Of a stretch of 64,000 nt of DNA, positions 42,552-51,915 are shown piece after piece (the first letter of the stretch is position 1; each line of letters opens with the position of its first letter). The notes below the pieces were generated by a model. The model did no database searches, was not told where the DNA came from, and was given only the letters and a program-made list of their open reading frames with translations. The DNA comes from Anabaena sp. WA102. Lineage in GTDB: Bacteria; Cyanobacteriota; Cyanobacteriia; Cyanobacteriales; Nostocaceae. The stretch covers positions 3,298,001 through 3,362,000 of the forward strand of contig NZ_CP011456.1 in assembly GCF_001277295.1 (NCBI RefSeq). Reading direction: 5' to 3'. Position numbers and translations under genes: made by a program.

Positions 42552-44576
42552 ATGAGACGTAGATACAAAAAAGGCTTGCAATCATTCATCAGCTTTAGCC
42601 TATTTACCACCTTAATCACGCTATATCCCGTGACCGCTACCCCTCTACGTACCCCGGATAAGACCGTCAACTGTGAGCTTCTCATTGTGGGTGGTGGACT
42701 CTCTGGAGTTGCTACAGCTTACGAAGGGTTACTCGCAGGACGCACAGTTTGTTTAACAGAAATAACTGACTGGTTGGGGGGACAAATCTCCTCCCAAGGG
42801 ACATCTGCATTAGACGAAAGACCAACTCAACGAGCTAAACAATTCTATTCTCGCGGTTATTCCGAATTAAGAAACCGCATTGAACGGAAATATGGCAAAC
42901 TTAACCCTGGTGATTGTTGGGTAAGTGACTCCTGTTTTCTGCCTCGTGATGCTCACAAGATCATGACACAAATGCTCAAAGATGCGGAAAGAAAAGGTAG
43001 AGGAAAATTACAATGGTTTCCCAATACAGTAATTAAAGATTTAGGAATTAGCAAAGATGGCAAAATCATCAATAATTCCATAGCAATTCAACATCAACCA
43101 GCAAAAAATCAACTCCCTTTAAATACTTATCCTTTATCTCAAACTATTGAAGATGCTTATAGTTATCAAAACTCATCACAATTGAGTAAAACTATTATTC
43201 GTTTTCTGCCTAAAACATCTCAAAATAATCCTGGAAAATGGTACGTTGTAGATACAAGTGAAACTGGAGAAATTATTGCTTTAGCAGATGTCCCTTATCG
43301 TCTAGGAATTGATGCCCGTTCCTATCTTGAACCTTCATCTTCTAGCACGATAAATTATCCTTATTGTCCTCAAGGTTTCACTTATACCTTTGCAATGGAG
43401 GCTACAAAAGATCACCAGACCCAAATAATGCCGCCATTCTATTTACAATATTCACCATATTTTAGTTATGAATTAAAACGATTAGCAAACTTTGATTTAG
43501 TATTTACCTATCGCCGAATTTGGAGTCCGCAAAAAGGCCAAGTAACTACATTCAATGGTGTGAAATTTACTTCATCAACACCGGGGGATATTTCTATGCA
43601 AAACTGGACTTGGGGAAATGATTACCGTCCAGGAACAGCGGCGGATAATCTTATTTATTCTCGGCAACAATTAGAAAATTCTGGACAGTTAAAATCTGGA
43701 GGTTGGCAAGGTGGACTACGCACAGAAACTTTGCGTAAAGCTGAAGAAAAAGCATTTTCCTATTTTTATTGGTTGTATGGGGGAACTACAGATTCTCAGT
43801 TGGGTAATGGTGTGAAAAAACCGCAAACAAATATCCGTTTCTTAACAGGTTTAGATTCGCCTATGGGGACGGTTCATGGTTTATCTAAATACCCTTATAT
43901 GCGGGAAGGAAGACGGATTATTGGTCGTCCAAGTTGGGGACAACCGGAAGGTTTTGGTATTTGGGAAGTTGATATTTCTCGGCGTAATTATAATGATGAA
44001 TATTATCGGAAAACTTTGCCAGCAAATATGTATGGCAATCTAAAAGCAACTGTGGCTGGTTTGGAGGCGACATCTGTAATTAGTGGGGAAATTCCTCCAG
44101 AAAAAGTTATTCGCCGGAGTCGTTCGACAATTTACCCTGATGCTGTGGGTATTGGTCATTATGCCATAGATTTTCATCCTTGTATGGCAAAAAGTCCGGT
44201 GGAAGCACCTGGTAATCAGGAACGTGCTGGAGAAAGGCGGGGTGCAGGACTTGCTTATCCTTTTCAAATTGCTTTGCGGGCAATGATTCCCCAAAAAATT
44301 GATAATTTATTGGTAGGGGGAAAAAGTATTGCTACTAGTCATATTGCGGCGGCGGCTTATCGGGTTCATTCTTTTGAATGGTCTTCTGGTGCGGCTGCGG
44401 GAACTGTGGCGAGTTTTGCACTAAAAGAAGGAATCGCACCATATCAATTGGTTGATGATTTACCTCAACAAGAACCACAATTACAAATTTTAAGAAAGTT
44501 GTTGGAGGCGAATGGGAATCCTACGGCTTTTCCTGATACTTCTATTTTTAATGAAAGTTGGGATGATTGGCGGTAG
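42552..44576 (+). CDS. Exported FAD-dependent oxidoreductase
   Basis: The product is 674 residues. An N-terminal hydrophobic stretch preceded by RRRYKK looks like a signal peptide (FISFSLFTTLITLYPVTATP). The FAD-binding Rossmann motif is LLIVGGGLSGVATAYEGLLAG at about 44-64. The region around DWLGGQISSQGTSALDE fits the FAD_oxidored (NAD-binding, thioredoxin-reductase-like) family seen in secreted cyanobacterial proteins. The C-terminal NLLVGGKSIATSHIAAAAYRVHSFEW segment completes the FAD site. Substrate unknown. It ends in NESWDDWR. The clpS gene starts 140 nt downstream. Confidence 0.87.
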   Translation: MRRRYKKGLQSFISFSLFTTLITLYPVTATPLRTPDKTVNCELLIVGGGLSGVATAYEGLLAGRTVCLTEITDWLGGQISSQGTSALDERPTQRAKQFYSRGYSELRNRIERKYGKLNPGDCWVSDSCFLPRDAHKIMTQMLKDAERKGRGKLQWFPNTVIKDLGISKDGKIINNSIAIQHQPAKNQLPLNTYPLSQTIEDAYSYQNSSQLSKTIIRFLPKTSQNNPGKWYVVDTSETGEIIALADVPYRLGIDARSYLEPSSSSTINYPYCPQGFTYTFAMEATKDHQTQIMPPFYLQYSPYFSYELKRLANFDLVFTYRRIWSPQKGQVTTFNGVKFTSSTPGDISMQNWTWGNDYRPGTAADNLIYSRQQLENSGQLKSGGWQGGLRTETLRKAEEKAFSYFYWLYGGTTDSQLGNGVKKPQTNIRFLTGLDSPMGTVHGLSKYPYMREGRRIIGRPSWGQPEGFGIWEVDISRRNYNDEYYRKTLPANMYGNLKATVAGLEATSVISGEIPPEKVIRRSRSTIYPDAVGIGHYAIDFHPCMAKSPVEAPGNQERAGERRGAGLAYPFQIALRAMIPQKIDNLLVGGKSIATSHIAAAAYRVHSFEWSSGAAAGTVASFALKEGIAPYQLVDDLPQQEPQLQILRKLLEANGNPTAFPDTSIFNESWDDWR

Positions 44577-44715
44577 TAAATTGGGCGCAGGCCCTGCGCC
44601 CCTACTTTCTCACTCAGCCAGCAATGGATTAAACTGGTTATTTGTAATGTCAGTTTTTACAATGTCGTTTTTGGCTGATTTTTCTATGGTGACAAGAATT
44701 GCAGATGTGTACAGT

Positions 44716-45009
44716 ATGGCTTCAGCACCAACTGTGACACCTGACCGGGTTAATCAAGTGACTCGGAAAACCTATCCTAATTATAAGGTGATTGTGTTGA
44801 ATGATGATTTCAATACTTTCCAGCACGTGGCTGAGTGTTTGATGAAGTATATTCCGGGGATGTCGGGCGATCGCGCTTGGGATCTCACTAATCAGGTACA
44901 CTATGAAGGACAAGCGATTGTTTGGACCGGTCCCCAAGAACCAGCAGAATTATACCACCAACAACTTCGTCGGGCTGGGTTGACAATGGCTCCCCTGGAA
45001 GCAGCCTAA
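44716..45009 (+). CDS. clpS: ATP-dependent Clp protease adaptor ClpS
   Basis: The ATG at 44716 (MASAPTVTPDRVNQ) gives 97 residues. The frame is open further upstream, but those residues are not conserved-looking. The ClpS core is clear: YPNYKVIVLNDDFNTFQHVAECLMKYIPGM (the NDD motif binds N-degron substrates), then a Val-rich helix and the end LRRAGLTMAP. ClpS delivers N-end-rule substrates to ClpC or ClpA. Two bases separate it from the DUF2103 gene, so the two are cotranscribed. Confidence 0.93.
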   Translation: MASAPTVTPDRVNQVTRKTYPNYKVIVLNDDFNTFQHVAECLMKYIPGMSGDRAWDLTNQVHYEGQAIVWTGPQEPAELYHQQLRRAGLTMAPLEAA

Positions 45010-45011
45010 TT

Positions 45012-45308
45012 ATGTCAAAACCTACTGATGGTAGACTTGTTTGGAATCACTCTACCCATATTCCTGGTCTAATTCCCATTTTAGAACGTTTGTGTCAACA
45101 GCATGGTATTGGAACTGTGACACCCGCGGTGATTGGTAGAGCTAAGGGTCATGCACCAAAAATGCAGTTGCGGGTGTCTGTACCGATTCGTGGTGGCTAT
45201 AAAATCATTGCTCGTCAAGGTAAGACGGTGCAGGAGGTGTTTATCCTCACAACTTTACTACAGGATGAACTCGAAGGTGCGATCGCTATTGCTATGAGAA
45301 TTGCCTAA
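45012..45308 (+). CDS. DUF2103 family protein (predicted metal-binding)
   Basis: The ATG at 45012 (MSKPTDGRLVWNHSTHIPG) lies 2 nt after the clpS stop; the frame upstream is out of place. The 98-residue product has conserved HSTHIPGLI and RGGYKIIARQGKTVQEVF segments, as in the cyanobacterial DUF2103 family, whose histidines are proposed metal ligands. Pairing with clpS is conserved as far as I recall. No experimental function known to me. Confidence 0.8.
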   Translation: MSKPTDGRLVWNHSTHIPGLIPILERLCQQHGIGTVTPAVIGRAKGHAPKMQLRVSVPIRGGYKIIARQGKTVQEVFILTTLLQDELEGAIAIAMRIA

Positions 45309-45447
45309 ATTATGAATTTACAAATAGCAAGGTTGGAGCTAAGTTCAGTTCTAACCTTGACTTTTGATTATTCTTCAATTTTATGAACTGCAAACTTATG
45401 TAACGGTAAACTCAAAATACAAGAAAATGTTAAGAAATATGACAAAG

Positions 45448-46622
45448 CAGAAATGTTGAATAGCGTAATAAAACTTTACATATTGAAATAAACTTAGCCT
45501 ATAAGTGCTATTTTTCATCTTATCCAAATAAGTTTTCTAAACCAATGAACATAACTTATTTCCTGACACATATAGGACTGAAGATAACGGAGTTTATCTA
45601 ATAAAGTTTTGCCAAATTCTTGCGGTATTTCTATTAGTTGCAATATCAAATAAGCGATTAAACAGCACATTATCTGAATTCTAATTCCATTCTCATTCTT
45701 TGTCATAAGTCTGTCTAACTTGAGGTGCATTTTTAAGAATTTCCATAACAATTCAATTTGCCATCTTTGTATGTAAATTTCCATAATCTCTTGATTACTA
45801 ACTTGCTCTTCTCCTTCATTTAATAAGTTTGTTGCTAAACGAAATTCACTCTTAGTTTCTATATCACAAAATGCTACTACTCTAATTTCCACTTCTCTTT
45901 CATCTTTGCCAACTTTACAATTACCATTTTCTAGCATTTCTAAAGTGACATTATTTTTAATTCTTAAGACAAAAGCTTTATTTTTTTGTTGTTTTAATTC
46001 AGATATTCTTTCGGAGGATGCAAATCCTCTATCCATTATCCCTACTCCTTTTGACGGAATTGCTTCTACTGTTTCTTGTCCATATTTATGGTCATGTCCT
46101 TGCCCAAAATGAATCACCATTCCACCAACTTCTGATGTCAAACTATCTAACCCACAAAATAGTTTTACTTGATGATATCCTTGACTCCATAATAATTTAC
46201 TTGTTAATGTAATAATTGTTGAATCTATAGGAAATAATGCTTGGGTTTCTTCCTTTCCTTTTTTCTTTCTCAGTTGATTGTTTAATTCAGTTATTATCTC
46301 CAAAAATACTTGAGTATCTCTCTTTTTACTTGCCTTGGAAAAATTTGATATTTTTAAATCTATCCCTTGATTATTTAGTCTTTGAAATAAATCTCTCATA
46401 CTCACTATACTTTTATCCATGACATACTGTAACCACACTGATACAAATGAAAATGTGTCCAGAACTGGATAATCTTTTTTGGGCAATGGTTTCAATATTG
46501 TTTTGACCACTTCTGGAAAATTCTTTAAGCGCATAATTTGATAATTCTTTATCTAGATTTTTTTAGATTGTATCAAATTATGGTACTTTTTTTTAATCTT
46601 TTCCTAACATTCAACACTTCTG
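45448..46622 (-). mobile_element. IS4-family insertion sequence with 9-bp duplication
   Basis: The 1175-bp element has inverted ends CAGAAATGTTGAAT and ATTCAACACTTCTG and is flanked by ATGACAAAG at 45439-45447 and 46623-46631. It contains one transposase gene. It is not related closely to the IS at 27 kb. Confidence 0.93.
45515..46534 (-). CDS. IS4-family DDE transposase
   Basis: This 339-residue transposase has the IS4 Y-x2-R-x3-E-x6-K motif YIQRWQIELLWKFLK near residue 258. Asp in FPIDSTIITL and Asp in GIMDRGFASS complete the DDE triad. The N-terminus (MRLKNFPEVVKTILKPLPKK) is intact. It ends 67 bp inside the left IS end. The frame is complete and the IS has clean ends, so the insertion is probably recent. 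Confidence 0.93.
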   Translation of the reverse strand: MRLKNFPEVVKTILKPLPKKDYPVLDTFSFVSVWLQYVMDKSIVSMRDLFQRLNNQGIDLKISNFSKASKKRDTQVFLEIITELNNQLRKKKGKEETQALFPIDSTIITLTSKLLWSQGYHQVKLFCGLDSLTSEVGGMVIHFGQGHDHKYGQETVEAIPSKGVGIMDRGFASSERISELKQQKNKAFVLRIKNNVTLEMLENGNCKVGKDEREVEIRVVAFCDIETKSEFRLATNLLNEGEEQVSNQEIMEIYIQRWQIELLWKFLKMHLKLDRLMTKNENGIRIQIMCCLIAYLILQLIEIPQEFGKTLLDKLRYLQSYMCQEISYVHWFRKLIWIR

Positions 46623-47016
46623 ATGACAAAGCTGTAGTAATTCTTAAAGTCATCATTACAGCGTCCCAGTCAAATAAAAATACTTTTTCTATCCCAAAAG
46701 CAACGCAATAAACTAACCAGTAAGCAAAGCTCATTCTTAAGAGACTTTCTTCTGTTTCTTGAAAATCATCTATGGCTTGATTATCATCCTTTAATAACCA
46801 TAGACCGACAATACAAGCGATTGAGGAAATAGCCACCACAAATTCATGGCAACATAAATTCACTGTAGGCATTGATTTTTGTCTCCATTTCCAATGTTTT
46901 TATATTCCTATGGAAATTTAGTTTAAAGGAATATGCTGGAGAGTTGTACAAAATAGTTACAAACTGCAATCCCTCAACAAGTTTCTTCACAAATCCCAAT
47001 ACCTGAAAAGTCATGA

Positions 47017-47181
47017 TTGCTGTATCAAATGTTTTACCCCTCCCTAACCCTCCCCTTATAAAGGGGAGGGAACTAAGTAGGTTGGCGTTGAAAATTATCG
47101 TTATAGCAAGGCAAGAGTAAAGAAGTTTTCAGCGATTTTACGTTTCTTTACACAGTTTGATTTTATTGTGTTCACTTACTT
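47017..47181 (+). repeat. Two repeats in tandem: ATTGCTGTATCAAAT block and AAGTAGG element
   Basis: 47017-47074 is the second copy of the block at 21482. It is followed directly by an AAGTAGG-family element (47075-47181) with a short middle. The rest of the 46873-47353 gap holds the promoter region of the next gene. Confidence 0.75.
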
Positions 47182-47234
47182 ACGTTGTTATTGCGGCATT
47201 TTCTGACAAAAATCTCATCATATTGATGTCAGTC

Positions 47235-47313
47235 ATCTAACTTAGGGTTAATTTAAAATATCTAACTTAGGATTAATTAAATTACTTTGACTAAAGCATA
47301 AGCTGGTTATAGC
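47235..47313 (+). promoter_or_regulatory. Promoter region with two direct repeats ahead of the double-glycine peptide gene
   Basis: ATCTAACTTAGGGTTAATTT at 47235 and ATCTAACTTAGGATTAATTA at 47260 form a 25-bp-spaced direct repeat. Just downstream are TTGACT (47287-47292) and TATAGC (47308-47313), a 15-nt spacing. The repeats sit where an activator would bind, and their spacing is about 2.4 helical turns. This is inference. Confidence 0.5.
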
Positions 47314-47353
47314 AGGTTAATTCCAACTATGTTATTTTGGAGATATTAAGATA

Positions 47354-47734
47354 ATGTTGCAAGAAAATTTTACGACTTCTCAGAAGGGAATAGATGCTTC
47401 TTTAATTGGTTTTGATGAAAGTTGTTTATCGGAATTAAGTTCGGAACAAGCCTCTAATATTGTTGGAGGATTTACACTTAAAAATAATACAGAAGCACCA
47501 AGGATTTTCTATAATTTTGGGGAGAAGTCACCCCTCAAACAACAAACTTTACAACCAGGAGAGAGCGGTACTTATCCCGGAGAGTTTATTTTGTATAATT
47601 CTTCGGCATCAAAACCCGGAATTAGTCCAGCAGTATTCAAAGCAGACCCTTCCGGTTCATTTAGTCTAAATCAATCAGGAACTAAGATAATTCCTACTGA
47701 TCTTAGTTCTTCTAATGGAAGTACAGATTGCTAA
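47354..47734 (+). CDS. Putative double-glycine leader peptide precursor
   Basis: This 126-residue protein begins with a hydrophilic leader. LSELSSEQASNIVGG at residues 25-39 matches the double-glycine leader (LSxxEL, then GG) of bacteriocin/RiPP precursors, which peptidase-containing ABC transporters cleave after the GG. The mature part (about 87 residues) is rich in Ser, Gly, Asn and Pro, with a single Cys as its last residue. GGAG lies 11 nt before the ATG. No transporter or modifying enzyme is adjacent, so any processing would be encoded elsewhere. A structural or adhesion role is the alternative. Confidence 0.6.
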   Translation: MLQENFTTSQKGIDASLIGFDESCLSELSSEQASNIVGGFTLKNNTEAPRIFYNFGEKSPLKQQTLQPGESGTYPGEFILYNSSASKPGISPAVFKADPSGSFSLNQSGTKIIPTDLSSSNGSTDC

Positions 47735-47806
47735 AAAAGCCTGTAAATAAATTTTGAATAAACAGCCTCTAGAACTTAATCTGGAGGTTTTATTTATAAG
47801 TAGTTT

Positions 47807-47878
47807 GGTCATTGGTCATTGGTTATTGGTCATTGGTCATTGGTCATTGGTCATTGGTTATTGGTCATTGGTCATTGG
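47807..47878 (+). repeat. GGTCATT heptad (STRR) array
   Basis: About ten tandem heptads GGTCATT/GGTTATT follow the peptide gene, then TTCTTTC and CTCCTGA short repeats run to 47945, next to the convergent helicase gene end. Reading frames here are artefacts. Confidence 0.92.
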
Positions 47879-47945
47879 TGAAAACGATTCTTCTTTCTTC
47901 TTTCTTCTTTCTTCCTTCCTCCTGACTCCTGACTCCTGACTCCTG

Positions 47946-50138
47946 CTAAACTACTTCACAAGAATGAACTAAAGGTAATAATGGACCTATTTGTTCTTGT
48001 CCATTTATAGCTAAATCACTATGACATAAATACAATTTATCAGACACCCGCGCCAGTAAATCGGTGACAATTTTTTGTAATCTTTGTGCTTCGGCTAGTT
48101 GTTCATCTGCGGCTGTCCAAGGTTGTCCTAACCTATCTCGTAAAAATAAAGTAGCACCAAATAAAGTAGCTGCACCACCTTTTGCCCACAGTGGTGAACC
48201 AATATCTAACCAAAAATGCCAACGGTGATGTTTACGACTTGCACGATACTGAAAGATGGTTGCTAAAGTTACGGCTTTTCTACTGCTACCGATAGGACGG
48301 ATAGGATAGGGATTTGCAGTAATTGTTCCTCGTCGCAGCAGTTGAATAAATATCGCTATCGCCACGCTATCGCTATCACTAATGGTAATACTAAGGGTTT
48401 CTGGTGTATGCAGTGAAAGTAATAGAGTATCATTTTGTTTTAAGCGGGCATCTACTTCCCAATAATGTTGAGCGGTTTCTATTAATTCTCTTAATGCTGC
48501 TAATTCTTGATATGAAGGGTTTTTATCCTTACACACAAACTCTTGAATGGCTTTGTAGAGGAGAAAAATGGGGGTGAGGAGAAGTCCCTGGTGATATTCC
48601 TCTCTCTGTTTGCCAATCCATTGTAATATATCTTCATACGCCTGAGTGGCAATATAGCCAATTCTATCCCAGCGTTCAAAGGTTTTCACTGGTAATAAAT
48701 TGGGTGTGTCGGGGTGGGGAACGAAACAAGCATCAGCGATTAACCCAGCCCGCACCGGATCTATTTGAGAATGATGGAATTCTTTTTCCTGCCCATTTTG
48801 GGTTTGATATTGACTCAAAACCACCAACATTTCCGCCACTGCATCCCTATCTACTAACCGCCCCAAACCGGGGTAAACTAGAGCCATGAGGGTAAGTAAT
48901 GCTCTCACCACTGAAGAACTGATTAAGGGGCGTTGTTCGTTGAGAGATTCTACCTCGATATTTTGTTTAGTTAATATTTCTACTAGAGTATAACGAGCGA
49001 TCGCATCTAAACCCGGTGCAATAATTACTACTTCATCCGCCGCTACTTCCCCTGACTGCACTCCATCAATAATGATCTCGGCTGTTTGGCGTAATAATTG
49101 GGCGCGGGAATTAGTTTGAATAGGCTTGACACAACTGGGTAAACTCAACATCGTCATTGGCTGTGTTACCAATTCTACCATTTGCTCAGTCAAAGAATAT
49201 CCCAAACTATTTACAGGTGGTGAAGTTAAAGTTTCTACTTGACAACGCCCAGATAATTGGTATAAATACTCAGGATCTGCACCTAAACCCCAGCGGACAG
49301 CCCCATGAGGATTATAGCTAAAAGCCCCCACAGCACCAGCATCTAACAAAAATGCAAATAAGTTAGCAGCGATCGCCGGATAATCATCCACATCATCTGC
49401 TATGATCCCTTGATAACGGTGTTTTAAATGCTGTTGATAGCTACCATCAGGTAATAATTTTTGGTGATACAATTCGGTAATTAGTGCATAAGTCAATAAA
49501 CCTGTTTCTAAACACCAATTTCGCCAATTTAGTAGTAAAAAACCCAAAAAATCCGGCTCTAAATTGATAGAATTATCCTCTAAACCACTTTGTAATATCT
49601 GGGGAATATCTTCACAGGATACACCGCTATAAGCTGCCAATTGCCATAAATCTAGAATCCTTCTGACCAAACGATTCTCATTCATCCCTACACGCCGCAA
49701 AACTTCTGAATTTAACTGAGAACTCCAGAGTTTCGTCGCCAACTCTTGTTCCGTTTCGGGACGTAATCTAACCGGAAATTGTGCTTTGATTGACAATGAA
49801 TCAATTAGCAACGGCCAAAACAAAATTACCTCATCTTGGAAAAAACCTAAAGCCGTTTTGACACGAATAGGATATTTTCCCAGTGTTAAAGTAGTAACTC
49901 TATCAGCTAATTCCCTGCGATTATCATCATTAGCAGCTAACAATAAAATACCTGGTTCTTTTTGGTGTAAATTTAAATTTTGATCTATAGATTGGGTTTG
50001 AGAATTGTTAAGATTTTTATTATAAAATGAACCGGAAACTTGATTATTAACTTGCAACCAAGCATCAAAATAGCTGACCAAGCGAGTAGTTTTACCACTA
50101 CGACTAGTACCAAAAATCCAAAGAGAATCAGAAATCAT
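47946..50138 (-). CDS. UvrD/RecB-like superfamily I helicase-related protein
   Basis: This 730-residue protein begins with a P-loop, IFGTSRSGKTTRLVSYF, then has LLLAANDDNRRELADRV and a YQGIIADDVDDYPAIAANL segment with the Asp-Asp of motif II in place of DEx[QED]. Later regions (EVVIIAPGLDAIARYT and SSSVVRALLTLMAL) follow the UvrD/AddB-type pattern. It matches a conserved cyanobacterial family annotated as recombinase or helicase, shorter than RecB and without a recognisable nuclease motif. A role in DNA repair is inference. It is divergent from pcxA, 58 bp apart, so the two share a promoter region. Confidence 0.75.
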   Translation of the reverse strand: MISDSLWIFGTSRSGKTTRLVSYFDAWLQVNNQVSGSFYNKNLNNSQTQSIDQNLNLHQKEPGILLLAANDDNRRELADRVTTLTLGKYPIRVKTALGFFQDEVILFWPLLIDSLSIKAQFPVRLRPETEQELATKLWSSQLNSEVLRRVGMNENRLVRRILDLWQLAAYSGVSCEDIPQILQSGLEDNSINLEPDFLGFLLLNWRNWCLETGLLTYALITELYHQKLLPDGSYQQHLKHRYQGIIADDVDDYPAIAANLFAFLLDAGAVGAFSYNPHGAVRWGLGADPEYLYQLSGRCQVETLTSPPVNSLGYSLTEQMVELVTQPMTMLSLPSCVKPIQTNSRAQLLRQTAEIIIDGVQSGEVAADEVVIIAPGLDAIARYTLVEILTKQNIEVESLNEQRPLISSSVVRALLTLMALVYPGLGRLVDRDAVAEMLVVLSQYQTQNGQEKEFHHSQIDPVRAGLIADACFVPHPDTPNLLPVKTFERWDRIGYIATQAYEDILQWIGKQREEYHQGLLLTPIFLLYKAIQEFVCKDKNPSYQELAALRELIETAQHYWEVDARLKQNDTLLLSLHTPETLSITISDSDSVAIAIFIQLLRRGTITANPYPIRPIGSSRKAVTLATIFQYRASRKHHRWHFWLDIGSPLWAKGGAATLFGATLFLRDRLGQPWTAADEQLAEAQRLQKIVTDLLARVSDKLYLCHSDLAINGQEQIGPLLPLVHSCEVV

Positions 50139-50196
50139 GGTTTTTGCGTTAACTTAAGTTTAAGAATTTAGTAGATAATCCCAAATAATCGTCTCG

Positions 50197-51510
50197 ATGA
50201 AAAGTACCGTGTCTAGCCAAAAAATATACCCCTTTTTATTGTCTGCTTACAGATGGTATCTACTGACACCAGAACGTTCTTTAAGTACAGCTTATCAAGC
50301 AGCTATAAAAATTAAGGAAATTGAAGATCAACACTTTAATGGTAACAAAATAGACTTCGAGTTTACCATACACAGTGCCAGTGTCATGGATTATTTTCAA
50401 GGAGATTTGCAAAAGTTATTAAAAACTGTGCAAATGCGGCTGACAGAATTTAAAGCTAGTCGGTGGTTTGCGAATGAATCTAAACAAAAAGCTGCCCTAA
50501 AATTGGGTATAGAATATTCTAGCCCCGCATTAATTTTAGAGAAACTAGAATTCATTGATCAAGTTACCTCCAAATATACTAATAATGATATAGATACAAA
50601 TTATAACAACTCCAACTCTTCACCTGTTGTACCAGCCACAGATTTAGTTAATTCCCAACAATTTATTCCTAAAACATCAAATCAAGCCAACAAAAATACA
50701 CCGAAAGGAAAAACTAATACAACAGGTATTTTACCACGGTCAATTTTAAGCACAATCACTCGCCTACAGGTAGAATTAGATCCAGAATCTGAACAAAATG
50801 TAGTTCAAAATTTTCGGAAAGCTCAACAAAGAAGTATTATCTCAATTCGGTTTATACTTTTACTAATTATCGTTCCTCTTCTAACTCATCAATTATCCAA
50901 GGCTTTAATTGTTGGTCCATTGGTAGAACATTTTCGCCATGATAAAACAGTAGAAGTTTTCCTAAATGGAGAAATGGAAGAAGAAGGATTATTAGCATTA
51001 CAAAGGTTTGAAGAAAGAATCAAATTTGAAGCCTTAATTAGTAATGCACCTGCGCTTGGGGCTGAAGAATTAGAACTCAAAATAAAGAAGAAAGCAGAGG
51101 AAGTCAAAGAGGAATTTCGTAAAGAAAGTGATAATGCTATTAAAAATGTATTTGCTGATATTTTCGCAGTAATTACCTTCACCATCTTATTACTTGTTAG
51201 TAAGCGTTCTATCGCAGTCCTCAAAGAATTTTTTGATAACGTAGTTTATGGTTTAAGTGATAGTGCTAAAGCATTTATTATCATTTTATTTACCGATGTT
51301 TTTGTCGGTTTCCACTCTCCTCACGGTTGGGAAGTTCTCTTAGAAGGAATATCACGACATTGGGGATTACCAGCCAATCGTGATTTTATTTTCTTATTTA
51401 TTGCCACATTTCCCGTAATTTTAGATACGATCTTCAAATATTGGATTTTCCGTTACTTAAATCGGATTTCACCTTCTGCCGTTGCTACCTACCATAACAT
51501 GAATGAATAG
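50197..51510 (+). CDS. pcxA: Proton extrusion protein PcxA (CemA/Ycf10 family)
   Basis: This 437-residue membrane protein has the CemA-type pattern: a soluble N-terminal half with a linker rich in Asn, then SISIRFILLLIIVPLLTHQLSKALIVGPLVE, and further helices at DIFAVITFTILLLVS, AKAFIIILFTDVFVGFHSPHGWE and FIFLFIATFPVILDTIFKYWIF. The FVGFHSPHGWEVLLEGISRHWGLP segment is the family signature. In cyanobacteria PcxA is needed for light-induced proton extrusion and supports CO2 uptake and growth at low pH. It sits in the cytoplasmic membrane. It starts at an ATG 58 bp from the divergent helicase gene. Confidence 0.95.
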   Translation: MKSTVSSQKIYPFLLSAYRWYLLTPERSLSTAYQAAIKIKEIEDQHFNGNKIDFEFTIHSASVMDYFQGDLQKLLKTVQMRLTEFKASRWFANESKQKAALKLGIEYSSPALILEKLEFIDQVTSKYTNNDIDTNYNNSNSSPVVPATDLVNSQQFIPKTSNQANKNTPKGKTNTTGILPRSILSTITRLQVELDPESEQNVVQNFRKAQQRSIISIRFILLLIIVPLLTHQLSKALIVGPLVEHFRHDKTVEVFLNGEMEEEGLLALQRFEERIKFEALISNAPALGAEELELKIKKKAEEVKEEFRKESDNAIKNVFADIFAVITFTILLLVSKRSIAVLKEFFDNVVYGLSDSAKAFIIILFTDVFVGFHSPHGWEVLLEGISRHWGLPANRDFIFLFIATFPVILDTIFKYWIFRYLNRISPSAVATYHNMNE

Positions 51511-51571
51511 CCAGCATTTTGCCAACATTACTATAGGAATCCGGTTTGATTCCTGAATTTTCCGTTGAGTT

Positions 51572-51604
51572 AGGGAACAGGGAACAGGGAACAGGGAACA
51601 GGGA
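51572..51604 (+). repeat. GGGAACA heptad array downstream of pcxA
   Basis: Four to five heptads of the GGGAACA type. The 51605-51794 stretch beyond shows a CTCTGCGCCTCTGCG-type common repeat and no gene. Confidence 0.85.
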
Positions 51605-51794
51605 AGAAGGATTTCAGTATGTACCGAGTTCTGTTCAAAAATCAAATAGGAGTCCTATATTAGCTTACCAATATTTATGGCTAGTTCCGTAATTTCCAAC
51701 TCTTACTCTCTGTGCCTCTGCGCCTCTGCGTGCAGTAAAATCATTCTTTTAATCAGCATTAAGATGAAGCTGCGTAGAATAATATTTTCAGGGT

Positions 51795-51915
51795 AAGTAG
51801 GTGAACACAATAAAACCAAACTGTGTAAAGAAAAGTAAAATCGCCCAAACCCTCTTCACTCTTGCCTCTTGCCTTTTGCCTTGCCATAACGACAATTTTC
51901 AACGCCAACCTACTT
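51795..51915 (-). mobile_element. AAGTAGG-family element, inverted orientation
   Basis: A 121-bp copy in reverse, bounded by AAGTAGGTGAACAC and GCCAACCTACTT, with CTTGCCTCTTGCC inside. The remaining 51916-52140 is the leader of the giant gene and shows nothing else certain. Confidence 0.85.

Larger units (their letters stand above)
45368..46872 (-). pseudogene. Small membrane protein gene split near its 3' end by an IS
   Basis: The minus-strand frame from 46872 (MPTVNLCCHEFVVAISS) runs into the IS at 46622. Removing the IS and one 9-bp duplicate continues the frame as ITTALSYFLTFSCILSLPLH and KFAVHKIEE, then stop at 45368: 106 residues with three hydrophobic segments. The current frame to 46573 ends in IS-derived residues, so the protein now lacks its last membrane segment. 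Family not recognised. Confidence 0.85.

Noticed and set aside
44512..44715. N-terminal extension of ClpS overlapping the FAD enzyme gene
   Set aside because: The extension translates the end of the upstream gene in another frame and a GGGCGCAG hairpin repeat; the conserved ClpS start is at 44716.
47754..47939. 61-residue frame after the double-glycine peptide gene
   Set aside because: It consists of GGTCATT heptads and TTCTTTC repeats.
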